Origin: Fibrobacteraceae bacterium
GTDB taxonomy: Bacteria; Fibrobacterota; Fibrobacteria; Fibrobacterales; Fibrobacteraceae
Reading direction: 5' to 3'
DNA length: 41,005 nucleotides
Assembly (NCBI GenBank): GCA_017631885.1
Contig: JAGBSH010000008.1
Span: forward strand, 1-41,005
Shown here: positions 26,787 to 34,826 of the stretch, piece after piece
Position numbering within the stretch: position 1 is the first letter of the stretch
Layout: each line of letters opens with the position of its first letter
Translations under genes and position numbers: made by a program
Notes under the pieces: model-generated
The model's input: only the letters and a program-made list of their open reading frames with translations
What the model was told of the DNA's origin: nothing
Database searches by the model: none

Positions 26787-27470
26787 TTACATCTCCGTGA
26801 CAGCATCTTGCATCATAAAGTTTACATCAGAAATGCCTTCAATAGCAGAGAGAGAAGCTAAAACTTCAGCTGCAGGGTGGCGTCTTGCAAGTCTTACTTG
26901 GTAAGCGACATCCATTCTTTTTCCACCATCTACTTCGCGCATTGTTATAAGAACGAACGTTCGTATATTTGATTTCATTACTTTTTCAACGGCTAGACGA
27001 GCTTCACTTTCATTTGGCATAGCAAAGCGTAACATACCATCATAAAAATGTCTTGTTCCAAGACCAGTTCCACTTAAGATAAAAGCAACGATACAGAAAG
27101 CAAGAGTGCCGCCTGCGGCAACGCCCCAAGCAAAAACACCGCAGCCGATTCCTGCGCCAAGAGCTGCAAATAAGAACATGATATCGCGCGGGTCTTTAAA
27201 ACTGGTTCTAAAGCGCACAATGGAAAGAGCACCTAGCATACCAAGGCCTCGACCGACATTATCGCCAATGGCTTGCATTACAGTTGCAGAAACAACGGTT
27301 GAAAGAACTAAGGCTTGGACAAAGTTTCTTGAATACGAAAGGCCTTTGAAGGTTTTTTCGTATGTCCATCCGATTGTAGATGAAAGAACAAAGGCTAGTA
27401 ATAGCGTATAAATCATAGTCACCAATGTGGGGTGAGCTACGCTAGACTGGATAGCCATTAAATCAAGCAT
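26787..27470 (-). CDS. DUF4956 integral membrane protein, first gene of the VTC operon
   Basis: The 227-residue protein has about four transmembrane helices in its first 135 residues, then a soluble C-terminal domain (about 150-227) with ferredoxin-like character. The loop GLGMLGALSIVRFRTSFKDP and the following RDIMFLFAALGAG are the DUF4956 hallmark. The family has no established function, but its genes are often found beside VTC-domain genes. GGAG sits 7 nt before the ATG. I infer that it is the inner-membrane path or scaffold for the polymer made by the VTC protein. Confidence 0.88.
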   Translation of the reverse strand: MLDLMAIQSSVAHPTLVTMIYTLLLAFVLSSTIGWTYEKTFKGLSYSRNFVQALVLSTVVSATVMQAIGDNVGRGLGMLGALSIVRFRTSFKDPRDIMFLFAALGAGIGCGVFAWGVAAGGTLAFCIVAFILSGTGLGTRHFYDGMLRFAMPNESEARLAVEKVMKSNIRTFVLITMREVDGGKRMDVAYQVRLARRHPAAEVLASLSAIEGISDVNFMMQDAVTEM

Positions 27471-27765
27471 ATATACTCCAAAGTGTAATAATTGTAATAA
27501 AGCTTACCCCAAACTTATTTTCTTAGAAGAAAAGTAGGGATTAAACTTTTGTAAAAACAGACAAGAAAGATGAATAAAGTTAGTTTTTTAGTGTTTTTTT
27601 TTGATAAGAATGGCGTTAAAAGAGAAAATTTTACGAAAATCGCGTAAAATGAGCGAAAAAAGGCAATGGGTTAGGAAAAAAGGAAAAATTTAATTTTTCT
27701 CTTTGATGGAGTTCTTTTAGGTAATATATTTAGGAGCAAAGTAAAAAAATGTATGGAGTAGGCTT
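27471..27765. promoter_or_regulatory. Divergent control region between the VTC operon and rubrerythrin
   Basis: A 295-nt AT-rich region without a coding frame. It must hold the promoters of the minus-strand DUF4956 operon and of rubrerythrin. It contains a perfect 8-bp inverted repeat, ATTTTACG at 27628-27635 and CGTAAAAT at 27643-27650, separated by 7 nt. This could be an operator or a small hairpin. I could not place a convincing promoter for the minus-strand operon. Confidence 0.5.
27702..27730 (+). promoter_or_regulatory. Candidate sigma-70-like promoter of rubrerythrin
   Basis: TTTGAT at 27702-27707 is separated by 17 nt from TATATT at 27725-27730. The predicted transcript would start near 27737, about 30 nt before the ATG. 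The match to the consensus is moderate. Confidence 0.4.
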
Positions 27766-28344
27766 ATGTCTCAATCTATTAAAGGAACTCAGACCGAAAA
27801 GAACCTTTTGAAGGCTTTTGCGGGAGAATCTCAGGCAAGAAATCGTTACACTTATTTTGCAAGCGTGGCAAAAAAAGAAGGTTTGGTGCAAATTTCTTCA
27901 ATTTTTGAAGAAACTGCTAGCCAGGAAAAAGAACATGCAAAGCGTTTTTGGAAGTTTTTGGAAGGTGGTTGCGTTGAAATTACGGCTTCTTACCCAGCAG
28001 GAGTTTCTTCAAATACTTTGGATAATTTGAAAGCAGCTGCTGATGGCGAAAACGAAGAATGGCATGATTTATACCCAGAATTTGCCAAAATTGCTCGCGA
28101 AGAAGGCTTTGAAGCGGTAGCACTTGCTTTTGAAAACATTAGTATTGCTGAAAAACAACACGAAAAACGTTATCGTGACCTTTACAATAACTTGGCTGAA
28201 GGAAAAGTTTTTAAACGTGATGGTGTTGTGACTTGGCGTTGCCGTAATTGCGGTTTCTTGCATGAAGGCCCTGAAGCTCCAAATGTTTGCCCAGCGTGTT
28301 TACACCCACAAGCTCATTTTGAACTTCTTGGTGAAAACTGGTAA
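27766..28344 (+). CDS. rbr: Rubrerythrin
   Basis: Rubrerythrin reduces hydrogen peroxide in anaerobes using a di-iron site and a rubredoxin-type iron. The 192-residue protein has the ferritin-like domain with Glu21 in FAGESQARNRY, Glu54 and His57 in EKEHAKRF, and later glutamates in the SIAEKQHEKRY helix. The C-terminal rubredoxin domain carries WRCRNCGFLHEG and CPACLHPQAHF. Gene order within the protein is classical (ferritin domain first). It is monocistronic, with its own candidate promoter and terminator, and suggests an anaerobic or microaerobic host. Confidence 0.95.
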   Translation: MSQSIKGTQTEKNLLKAFAGESQARNRYTYFASVAKKEGLVQISSIFEETASQEKEHAKRFWKFLEGGCVEITASYPAGVSSNTLDNLKAAADGENEEWHDLYPEFAKIAREEGFEAVALAFENISIAEKQHEKRYRDLYNNLAEGKVFKRDGVVTWRCRNCGFLHEGPEAPNVCPACLHPQAHFELLGENW

Positions 28345-28354
28345 GTTTGGTTTT

Positions 28355-28385
28355 AAGCGGAAGGTTTTCTTCCGCTTTTTTTTGG
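28355..28385 (+). terminator. Rho-independent terminator of rubrerythrin
   Basis: A 9-bp perfect stem AAGCGGAAG (28355-28363) and CTTCCGCTT (28369-28377) with a 5-nt loop, followed by a T run to about 28383. It lies 10 nt after the stop codon. Confidence 0.92.
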
Positions 28386-28403
28386 CAAAGAGATAGCTTT
28401 TTC

Positions 28404-28490
28404 ACCATGCCACAAGTGTGGCTCGTGGCAGGCTCACATTCAGGATTCGCGGAAAATCTTTTCACTCTATCGTGAGTGAGAAGAACTGCG
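28404..28490 (+). repeat. 87-nt direct repeat, copy A
   Basis: This copy matches 28717-28803 at 81 of 87 positions without gaps. It includes two short dyads, CCACA/TGTGG near its start and CACTC/GAGTG near its end. All six differences are substitutions. No terminal target duplication or coding frame is evident. Confidence 0.85.
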
Positions 28491-28510
28491 TGGCAAGTGT
28501 AAAAACAGGT

Positions 28511-28682
28511 TGTCATGGCGAGAGGCTTTTAGCCTCGCGGCCATCTGTTGGCAAGTTGTCATGGCAAGGAGATTACCACGCCGTGCTTTCTGCACGGCTC
28601 GTAATGACAAGTTCAGGATAGTCATCGCAAACGCAGTGTGGCGATCTTGGTTTTTGTCATTACGAGCGTAGCGAAGTAATCC
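28511..28682. repeat. Cluster of REP-like palindromic intergenic units
   Basis: Several related units begin GTCAT and contain short stems. One at 28511-28542 has a GCGAGAGGCT/AGCCTCGC hairpin. One at 28580-28598 has GCCGTGC/GCACGGC. Another starts GTCATCGCAAACGC at 28621. A fourth at 28656-28682 reads GTCATTACGAGCGTAGCG and continues AAGTAATCC. The end of the second unit, GCTCGTAATGAC, is the inverse of the start of the fourth. This form of repeat is scattered through intergenic regions of various bacteria. Confidence 0.7.
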
Positions 28683-28716
28683 AAAAACAAGTGTTGCTTG
28701 CGATGGGATTGCTTCT

Positions 28717-28803
28717 ACCATGCCACAAGTGTGGTTCGTAGCTGGCTCACATTCAGGCTTCGCAGAAAATCTTTTCACTCTATCGCGAGTGAGAAGAACT
28801 GCG
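28717..28803 (+). repeat. 87-nt direct repeat, copy B
   Basis: Second copy of the element at 28404-28490, in the same orientation, 313 nt downstream. The REP-like cluster lies between the two copies. Confidence 0.85.
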
Positions 28804-29149
28804 AGTAAGTTGTTCGCAAGTGACAAGGAACTCGTGGCGGCCTTATGTTTAGGCTTTGTAAAAAAATCAGAGTTTAGGAAAAACAAGAACTGTTTTGTGT
28901 GAGACTATCTAGCAGAAGTTCGTTTGCAATGAAGAAAATTTGTTTGAAAACAATAAGGTTTGTGCAAGTTTAAGAGCAAGTGGCGGCAACACGCGATACC
29001 GCAAAAGCCCGGTTTCGTCTTTTTTTGACGAAACGCCCAAGAGTAAAGATTTTTTTGTATAATTGGTTGCGCATTTTGTAGAATTTTGGAGCAATGTAGG
29101 CAAGGCTTGCTGACAAGAGGTTTAAGATTTTCTATTTTTGGACCAAAAT
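28804..29149. other. Non-coding spacer before tRNA-Leu
   Basis: No convincing gene is seen. A perfect 8-bp dyad, GTTTCGTC at 29012-29019 and GACGAAAC at 29027-29034, encloses a run of seven T but is not followed by a T tract. TATAAT at 29058-29063 is a candidate -10 for the tRNA-tig transcript, with no good -35. Confidence 0.5.
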
Positions 29150-29229
29150 GCGAGAGTGGCGGAATTGGCAGACGCACCAGACTTAGGATCTGGCACTTCG
29201 GTGTGAGGGTTCGACTCCCTCCTCTCGCA
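29150..29229 (+). tRNA. tRNA-Leu, anticodon UAG
   Basis: The acceptor stem GCGAGAG pairs with CTCTCGC and is followed by discriminator A. The D arm includes GGAATTGGCAGACGC. The anticodon stem CCAGA/TCTGG encloses CTTAGGA, so the anticodon is TAG (29184-29186), reading CUN leucine codons, chiefly CUA. A class II variable arm (CACTTCGGTGT) and the T arm GAGGG-TTCGACT-CCCTC follow. The 3' CCA is not encoded. The tig start codon lies 33 nt downstream with no terminator between. Confidence 0.97.
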
Positions 29230-29262
29230 CGATTTTAAAATAAACAAAGATTCGGAGTTATT

Positions 29263-30534
29263 ATGACCGTAGATATTCAAGAAACTAGCGCTGTAGAACG
29301 CACTCTTAATGTTTCGATTCCTCAAGAAGATTTGAAAGCTCCTTTTGAAAAGAAAGTGCAGCATTACCGCAAAGAAGTCCAGTTGAAGGGCTTTCGTCAG
29401 GGCTCTGTTCCAAAACAGATGATTGTTGCCCGCTTTGGTGATGCTATCCGTCAAGAAGTGGTTGATGAAACTGTTAATGCTCTTTTGACAGAAGAATTGA
29501 AAAAGGCTAATATCATTCCGGTTGGTCGTCTTCAGGTTGTTGATTTTAAAGACGATAAGGAAAATCCAATTTCTATCGTTGCTAAAGTTGAAGTTGATCC
29601 AGTAATTGATATTAAGGGTTATGATTCTTTAGGCATTACTGTTCCTGATACAATGATTCTTGAAGATGAAGTGAACGCTGAATACGATCGTCTTCTCCAG
29701 ATGTGGTCTCGTGATGAACACGTTGATCGTGCTGCTGAAAAAGGCGATGTTGTTGTTGGTAATTACATTGAAGTGGTTATTGATGGACAAACTCAAGAAT
29801 TGCCGGAACAAAAAGAATTCCGTAGCCTTTTGGGTGAATCCGCTTCCCCTGGTTTTGATGAAGGCTTGATGGGCGTTAAAGAAGGTGAAACAAGAGAAAT
29901 AGCCTTTACTTACCCAGAAGATCATAAAGAAGAAAAATATCGTGGTAAAAACGCTACATTCAAAGTGGAAATTACTGACGTTCGTGCGATTGTTCCGCCT
30001 GTTATGGATGAAGAATTTTTCAAACAACTTGGCGTAAAAGACGATGCTGAATTGAAATCAAATATTCAAGAAAGCCTTGTTATGAATAAGCGCAATGCAG
30101 CAAAAGCTAAGGCTGTTAACGAAGCGATTGATAAACTCATTGAAATGAATCCTTTTGAAGTGCCAAATGCTCGCGTTGAAGATTTGGTAAAATACACTTT
30201 GAACCGTCATTCTGAAAATCCTTCTGAAGCTCCTGCTCCTTCTGAAGAAGAAATGAAAACCCTTTCTCCAGAAGCTATTCGTGAAATCAAGAAACATAGA
30301 ATTCTTGAATTTGTTGCTAATGCTGAAAAGTTGAAAGTAACACAAGCTCAAGTTGATGAACGCTTGCAACAAATGGCAGATGCTTATCATGTTGATTTTG
30401 ATTCTATGAAAGCTCATTTCCGTCAGAGTGGTCGCATCATTGCACTTCGCGAAGAAATTCGTTTTGAAATGGCTGCTGACTTTATTGTCGGAATTCGCCC
30501 TGCTGCTGAAGAAAAAAGCGATTCTAGCAACTAA
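29263..30534 (+). CDS. tig: Trigger factor (ribosome-associated chaperone)
   Basis: Trigger factor binds L23 at the tunnel exit and shields nascent chains, and it has a PPIase domain. The 423-residue protein shows the ribosome-binding signature GFRQGSVPKQMI at about residues 45-56 (GFRxGxxP). The FKBP-type domain is at about 150-245 (KGDVVVGNYIEVVIDG, FDEGLMGVKEGE), followed by the helical C-terminal domain. GGAG lies 7 nt before the ATG. It begins a tig-clpP-clpX-lon run with short spacers, as in many bacteria. Confidence 0.96.
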   Translation: MTVDIQETSAVERTLNVSIPQEDLKAPFEKKVQHYRKEVQLKGFRQGSVPKQMIVARFGDAIRQEVVDETVNALLTEELKKANIIPVGRLQVVDFKDDKENPISIVAKVEVDPVIDIKGYDSLGITVPDTMILEDEVNAEYDRLLQMWSRDEHVDRAAEKGDVVVGNYIEVVIDGQTQELPEQKEFRSLLGESASPGFDEGLMGVKEGETREIAFTYPEDHKEEKYRGKNATFKVEITDVRAIVPPVMDEEFFKQLGVKDDAELKSNIQESLVMNKRNAAKAKAVNEAIDKLIEMNPFEVPNARVEDLVKYTLNRHSENPSEAPAPSEEEMKTLSPEAIREIKKHRILEFVANAEKLKVTQAQVDERLQQMADAYHVDFDSMKAHFRQSGRIIALREEIRFEMAADFIVGIRPAAEEKSDSSN

Positions 30535-30552
30535 TTAATAGTAGGAGAACGA

Positions 30553-31134
30553 ATGGTTATCCCAACAATTATAGAGAATACTGGACGTGGTGAACGTGCG
30601 TATGATATTTATTCTCGTTTGTTGAAAGAACGTATTATTTTCCTTGGTACGCCAATTAATGACGAAGTGGCAAATAATATAATGGCTCAGTTGATTTTTT
30701 TGGAATATGAAAATCCAGAAAAAGATATTACGCTTTATATAAATAGTCCAGGTGGCTATGTTTCAGCTGGGCTTGCTATTTATGATACAATGCAACATAT
30801 TCGCCCAAATATTGCGACTATTTGTATTGGTAATTCTGTGTCTATGGCAGCTGTTCTTTTGGCAGCTGGTTCTAAGGGTAAACGTTACGCTCTCCCTAAT
30901 TCTAGAATTATGCTTCACCAACCATCTGGTGCTGCTGGTGGACAGTCTTCTGATATCCAGATTCATGCAAGGGAAATTATGCGAACCAAAGAAACATTGG
31001 CAGAAATTGTAGCCAAGCATTCTGGTCGTTCTCTTGAAGAAGTTTATAAGAAAACAGATAGGGATTTTTATCTTAGTCCTAAAGAAGCATTAGAGTTTGG
31101 AATTATTGACGAAATTTTTACCCCACGGAAATAA
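30553..31134 (+). CDS. clpP: ATP-dependent Clp protease proteolytic subunit
   Basis: The 193-residue serine protease forms a double heptamer capped by ClpX. The catalytic triad is visible: Ser97 in [14 protein letters not shown], His122 in MLHQPSG, and Asp171 in DRDFYLSP. The N-terminus [20 protein letters not shown] is standard, with a short propeptide. GGAG precedes the ATG, and clpX follows after 6 nt. Confidence 0.97.
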   Translation: MVIPTIIENTGRGERAYDIYSRLLKERIIFLGTPINDEVANNIMAQLIFLEYENPEKDITLYINSPGGYVSAGLAIYDTMQHIRPNIATICIGNSVSMAAVLLAAGSKGKRYALPNSRIMLHQPSGAAGGQSSDIQIHAREIMRTKETLAEIVAKHSGRSLEEVYKKTDRDFYLSPKEALEFGIIDEIFTPRK

Positions 31135-31140
31135 AATTAT

Positions 31141-32424
31141 ATGTATCGTAACGGGAAAAATTCTTCGGGTGCCACACGAGTTTTCTGTAACTTTTGTGGA
31201 AAAACTGCTGAACAGGTTGGCAAAATGATTGCTGGCGCTGGAGCAAGGATTTGCTCAGAATGCGTTTTGACTTGTTATAATTTGTTTGAAAATTCTCAAG
31301 AACCAAAACAAGAAGTAAGTAAACCAATTGAAGAAAAACCGTTACCTTCTCCACAAGAACTAAAAGCGCATCTTGATGAATTTGTGATTGGTCAAGATGA
31401 TGCTAAAATGGCTTTGTCTGTTGCCGTTTATAACCATTATAAACGTTTGCGTTACAATGCTAAAAAAGACGATTCAACAATAGAAGTGGATAAATCAAAT
31501 CTGCTTCTTGTTGGGCCGACGGGGTCTGGAAAAACTTTGCTTGCTCAAACTTTGGCTCGTTTTTTAGATGTCCCTTTTACCATTGCTGATGCCACTGTTT
31601 TGACAGAAGCTGGTTATGTAGGAGAAGATGTTGAAAACATTTTAGTCCGCTTGTTACAAGCTGCTGATTATGATGTAGCTCGAGCAGAACGTGGGATTAT
31701 TTTTGTTGATGAAATTGATAAAATTGCTCGTAAAACAGCAAACCCATCTATTACGCGAGATGTCTCTGGTGAAGGTGTGCAACAAGGGTTGTTGAAAATT
31801 TTAGAAGGTACTGTTGCGGCAGTGCCACCTAAAGGTGGTAGAAAACACCCTGAACAAAATTTGGTTCAAATAAACACAAGAAACATTTTGTTTATTTGTG
31901 GTGGCGCATTTGAAACTTTAGATAAAATTATTGCTCACAGAGTGAATAAAGGTGGAATGGGTTTTGGCGCAGAAATCCGGAGTGAAAAAGATAATACGCT
32001 TTCAATGCTTTTCCGCCAGTTAGAACCAGAAGACTTAATTAAGTTTGGTCTGATTCCTGAATTGGTCGGGCGTTTACCGGTAGCAGTTGCTTTAGCAGAA
32101 CTCGATGAAGAAGCTTTGCTTAGAATTTTAACTGAACCAAAGAATGCTTTGGTAAAACAGTTTTCACAGCTTTTTAAAATGGATGATATTAAAGTGTCTT
32201 TTGAAGAGGATGCTTTAAAAGAAATTGTTAAACAAACAATGGAAAGAAAAACTGGGGCTAGAGGCTTGCGTTCTGTTTTAGAAAAGTCTTTACAACAGTT
32301 GATGTTTACTATGCCAGGTAGTGGACAAAAAGAACTTAAAATTACTCGGAAATTAGTGCGAGAAGGTTTAGGTTTAGAAGAACCGAAAACAAAGAAAAAA
32401 TCCGCAGATAAAAAAGTCGCTTAA
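31141..32424 (+). CDS. clpX: ATP-dependent Clp protease ATP-binding subunit ClpX
   Basis: The 427-residue unfoldase feeds substrates to ClpP. The N-terminal zinc-binding domain has Cys16, Cys19, Cys38 and Cys41. The AAA+ core has Walker A GPTGSGKT, pore loop GYVGED, Walker [11 protein letters not shown] and the sensor-2 [10 protein letters not shown]. The ClpP-docking loop reads MGF in [11 protein letters not shown], where IGF or LGF is commoner. The ribosome-binding site is weak (GGA before the clpP stop), so it probably depends on coupling to clpP. Confidence 0.97.
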   Translation: MYRNGKNSSGATRVFCNFCGKTAEQVGKMIAGAGARICSECVLTCYNLFENSQEPKQEVSKPIEEKPLPSPQELKAHLDEFVIGQDDAKMALSVAVYNHYKRLRYNAKKDDSTIEVDKSNLLLVGPTGSGKTLLAQTLARFLDVPFTIADATVLTEAGYVGEDVENILVRLLQAADYDVARAERGIIFVDEIDKIARKTANPSITRDVSGEGVQQGLLKILEGTVAAVPPKGGRKHPEQNLVQINTRNILFICGGAFETLDKIIAHRVNKGGMGFGAEIRSEKDNTLSMLFRQLEPEDLIKFGLIPELVGRLPVAVALAELDEEALLRILTEPKNALVKQFSQLFKMDDIKVSFEEDALKEIVKQTMERKTGARGLRSVLEKSLQQLMFTMPGSGQKELKITRKLVREGLGLEEPKTKKKSADKKVA

Positions 32425-32433
32425 GGAGTAGGA

Positions 32434-34824
32434 ATGGCAAGGAAAAATGTTGCACCGGAGAAAAAGAGAAACGAAAACTCCGGTAATTCTTTGATGTTGG
32501 ATTTGAATCAGCCGTTACCATTATTGCCTTTGCGAGATTCTTTGGTTTTGCCAGGAACTTCTTCTAGGCTCTGGGTGGGTAGAGATATTTCTTTAGCTGC
32601 TTTGCGTGAAGCAGATGAAAAACACCATGGTTCTCTTTTGCTTGTAATGCAAAAGGATTCTTCAATTGAAAAAATAAATACAAATGATTTGCATTCGGTA
32701 GGTGTCCTTGCCAGGATTTTGCAAGTGACTCCAATGCCTAAAGGTTATTATAAAGTCTTATTTGAAGGCTTTTTTGCTGTCGATATTTTAGAAATAAAAA
32801 CGAATGGGGATTGTTGGAAAGCTCTTGCTGTACCACGCCCGGCTTATTTTAATTCGACAGAAGAAAATAAAAAACAAGTGGCTGAAATTTTAGACTTGTT
32901 CAGAGATTACGCTTCAAGAACAGATATTCCTTCAGATTTGTTGGATTCTCTATCTGCTGCAGAACTCCCTTTACAGGTTTATTTTTCAATAGTGCCATTT
33001 TTGCGGATGTCTTTACAAGAAAAGCAATCATTGCTTGAATGTTTGCGTTTAGAAGACATTGCAATGAAAATAGAATCGGCTATTCGCGCGTTGTTTGATT
33101 TAGAACAAACTCAAAAACGCATTCAAAGTGAAGTCCAACGTCGTATGCAACAATCACAAAAGGATTGGCTGATTTCAGAACAAATTCGTCTTTTGCAAAA
33201 TGAATTGAGCCATGGGGATCCTTCAACAGATATTGATTTGTTGCAAGAAAAACTAAAAGCAAAAAATTATTCAGAAGAAATCCAAGAAAAATTAAATGAA
33301 GAAATTGCAAGGCTTCGTTTGATGCCGCCAGCAAGCCCTGAATATTCTCAGCTTCATAATTATTTAGAATGGTTCTTGGCTTTACCTTATGGCGTTTTTT
33401 CAGAAACGGATTTGAATTTACGTCAAGTAAAAAAGCATTTAGATGAAAGACATTTTGGATTAGAAAAAGTTAAAGAACGTATTTTAGAATATGTGTCGGT
33501 GCTACGATTAACCAAAACGGAACGCAGAGCGCCGGTTTTATGTTTGGTTGGCCCTCCAGGTGTTGGTAAAACGACTTTGGTTGCTTCTATTGCAGAAGCG
33601 ATTGGTAGACAATATGTCCGTGTAACGTTAGGTGGCGTTCGCGATGAAGCAGAAATTCGTGGTCACAGAAGAACTTATATCGGAGCTATGCCTGGTCGTT
33701 TTGTTCAGGCTCTTCGTAGAGCTAAGTGTATGAACCCGGTCATTTTATTAGATGAAATCGATAAGATGGCTTCTGATTTCCGTGGCGACCCAGCAAGTGC
33801 TTTGTTAGAACTTTTAGACCCAGAACAAAATCGTTATTTTGCAGACCATTTTATGGAAGTGGGTTTAGATTTTTCTCGTGTTTTATTTATTGCAACAGCA
33901 AATACAGAACAAGATATTCCGCCAGCATTGTTTGACCGTTTAGAAGTTGTTCGTTTGCCTGGTTATTACAAGCATGAAAAAATTGAAATTGCAGAAAAAC
34001 ATTTATTGCCAGAAGCTGCAACTCGTTCAGGTGTTGAACTTGGAAAAAATTTGTCTTTGTCGCGAGACTTGATTGAAAAGATTATTTCTGATTATACACG
34101 TGAAGCTGGCGTTCGAGAATTGGATCGTTTGTTAGAAAAGATAACTCGTTCTCGTGCAAAAGAAATTGTCCTTGGCAAAAAAATTGTTCCAGAAGTTACA
34201 GAAAAACTTTTAACAAAATATTTAGGTGCGCCTCGATTTGTGAATGGTAAATTGCCTTTGCCGGGGCGTTGTGGACGTATAACAGGTCTTGCTTGGACTT
34301 CTGTTGGTGGTGAAATTTTAAATATTGAATGTATGCTTTTAAGCGGTCGCGGGCGTATTGCTTTAACGGGTCGTCTTGGTGACGTGATGAAAGAATCTGT
34401 ACAGATTGCGTTAAGTCTTGTTCGCCAGCGTTTAAAACGCTATGGTGTAGATCCTGACATTGTGCGCAAAACAGATATTCATATACATGTTCCAGAAGGA
34501 GCTGTTCCTAAAGACGGGCCTTCTGCAGGTATCGCCATGACATTAGCTATTCTTTCGGCATTTACTCGCATTCCTGTTTCGCCAGATGTTGCCTTTACTG
34601 GAGAAGTAAGTTTGTGTGGAGACCTTTTACCAATTGGTGGGTTGAACGAAAAATCTTTAGCGGCAAAAGAAGCTGGAGTTAAAACGTTATATGTTCCAGA
34701 AGGTAACGGAAAAGACGTTTTAGAATTACCAGCTCCAGCTCGGAAGTCGTTAAAAATTTACCAGAAAAAGCATATAGATGAAATTGTGAAAGAGCTTTTT
34801 CCAGTGCCGTTGAAGAAGGCTTGA
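32434..34824 (+). CDS. lon: ATP-dependent protease Lon
   Basis: The 796-residue protein has the LonA layout. The N-terminal substrate domain is at about 25-220 (LPLLPLRDSLVLPG), followed by helical linker and AAA+ with Walker A GPPGVGKTT and Walker B VILLDEIDKM. The C-terminal protease domain has the Ser/Lys dyad Ser697 (KDGPSAGIAM) and Lys740 (GGLNEKSLAAKEAG). The 43-residue spacing equals that of E. coli Lon. GGAG lies before the ATG, 9 nt after clpX. Confidence 0.97.
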   Translation: MARKNVAPEKKRNENSGNSLMLDLNQPLPLLPLRDSLVLPGTSSRLWVGRDISLAALREADEKHHGSLLLVMQKDSSIEKINTNDLHSVGVLARILQVTPMPKGYYKVLFEGFFAVDILEIKTNGDCWKALAVPRPAYFNSTEENKKQVAEILDLFRDYASRTDIPSDLLDSLSAAELPLQVYFSIVPFLRMSLQEKQSLLECLRLEDIAMKIESAIRALFDLEQTQKRIQSEVQRRMQQSQKDWLISEQIRLLQNELSHGDPSTDIDLLQEKLKAKNYSEEIQEKLNEEIARLRLMPPASPEYSQLHNYLEWFLALPYGVFSETDLNLRQVKKHLDERHFGLEKVKERILEYVSVLRLTKTERRAPVLCLVGPPGVGKTTLVASIAEAIGRQYVRVTLGGVRDEAEIRGHRRTYIGAMPGRFVQALRRAKCMNPVILLDEIDKMASDFRGDPASALLELLDPEQNRYFADHFMEVGLDFSRVLFIATANTEQDIPPALFDRLEVVRLPGYYKHEKIEIAEKHLLPEAATRSGVELGKNLSLSRDLIEKIISDYTREAGVRELDRLLEKITRSRAKEIVLGKKIVPEVTEKLLTKYLGAPRFVNGKLPLPGRCGRITGLAWTSVGGEILNIECMLLSGRGRIALTGRLGDVMKESVQIALSLVRQRLKRYGVDPDIVRKTDIHIHVPEGAVPKDGPSAGIAMTLAILSAFTRIPVSPDVAFTGEVSLCGDLLPIGGLNEKSLAAKEAGVKTLYVPEGNGKDVLELPAPARKSLKIYQKKHIDEIVKELFPVPLKKA

Positions 34825-34826
34825 TT

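Noticed and set aside
28404-28803. Possible CRISPR array
   Set aside because: Only two long copies 313 nt apart, without regular short repeats, unique spacers or cas genes.
28211-28886. Minus-strand open frames of 101 and 139 codons in the repeat region
   Set aside because: They translate the 87-nt repeats and REP-like units (segments such as LLRYARNDK). Such peptides arise from repeats and are not genes.
29012-29034. Hairpin before tRNA-Leu as a terminator
   Set aside because: The T run is in the loop and no T tract follows the stem on either strand.
28905-29177. Minus-strand frame of 90 codons ending upstream of tig
   Set aside because: Its first codons are the reverse complement of the tRNA-Leu acceptor and D arm, so it is not a gene.
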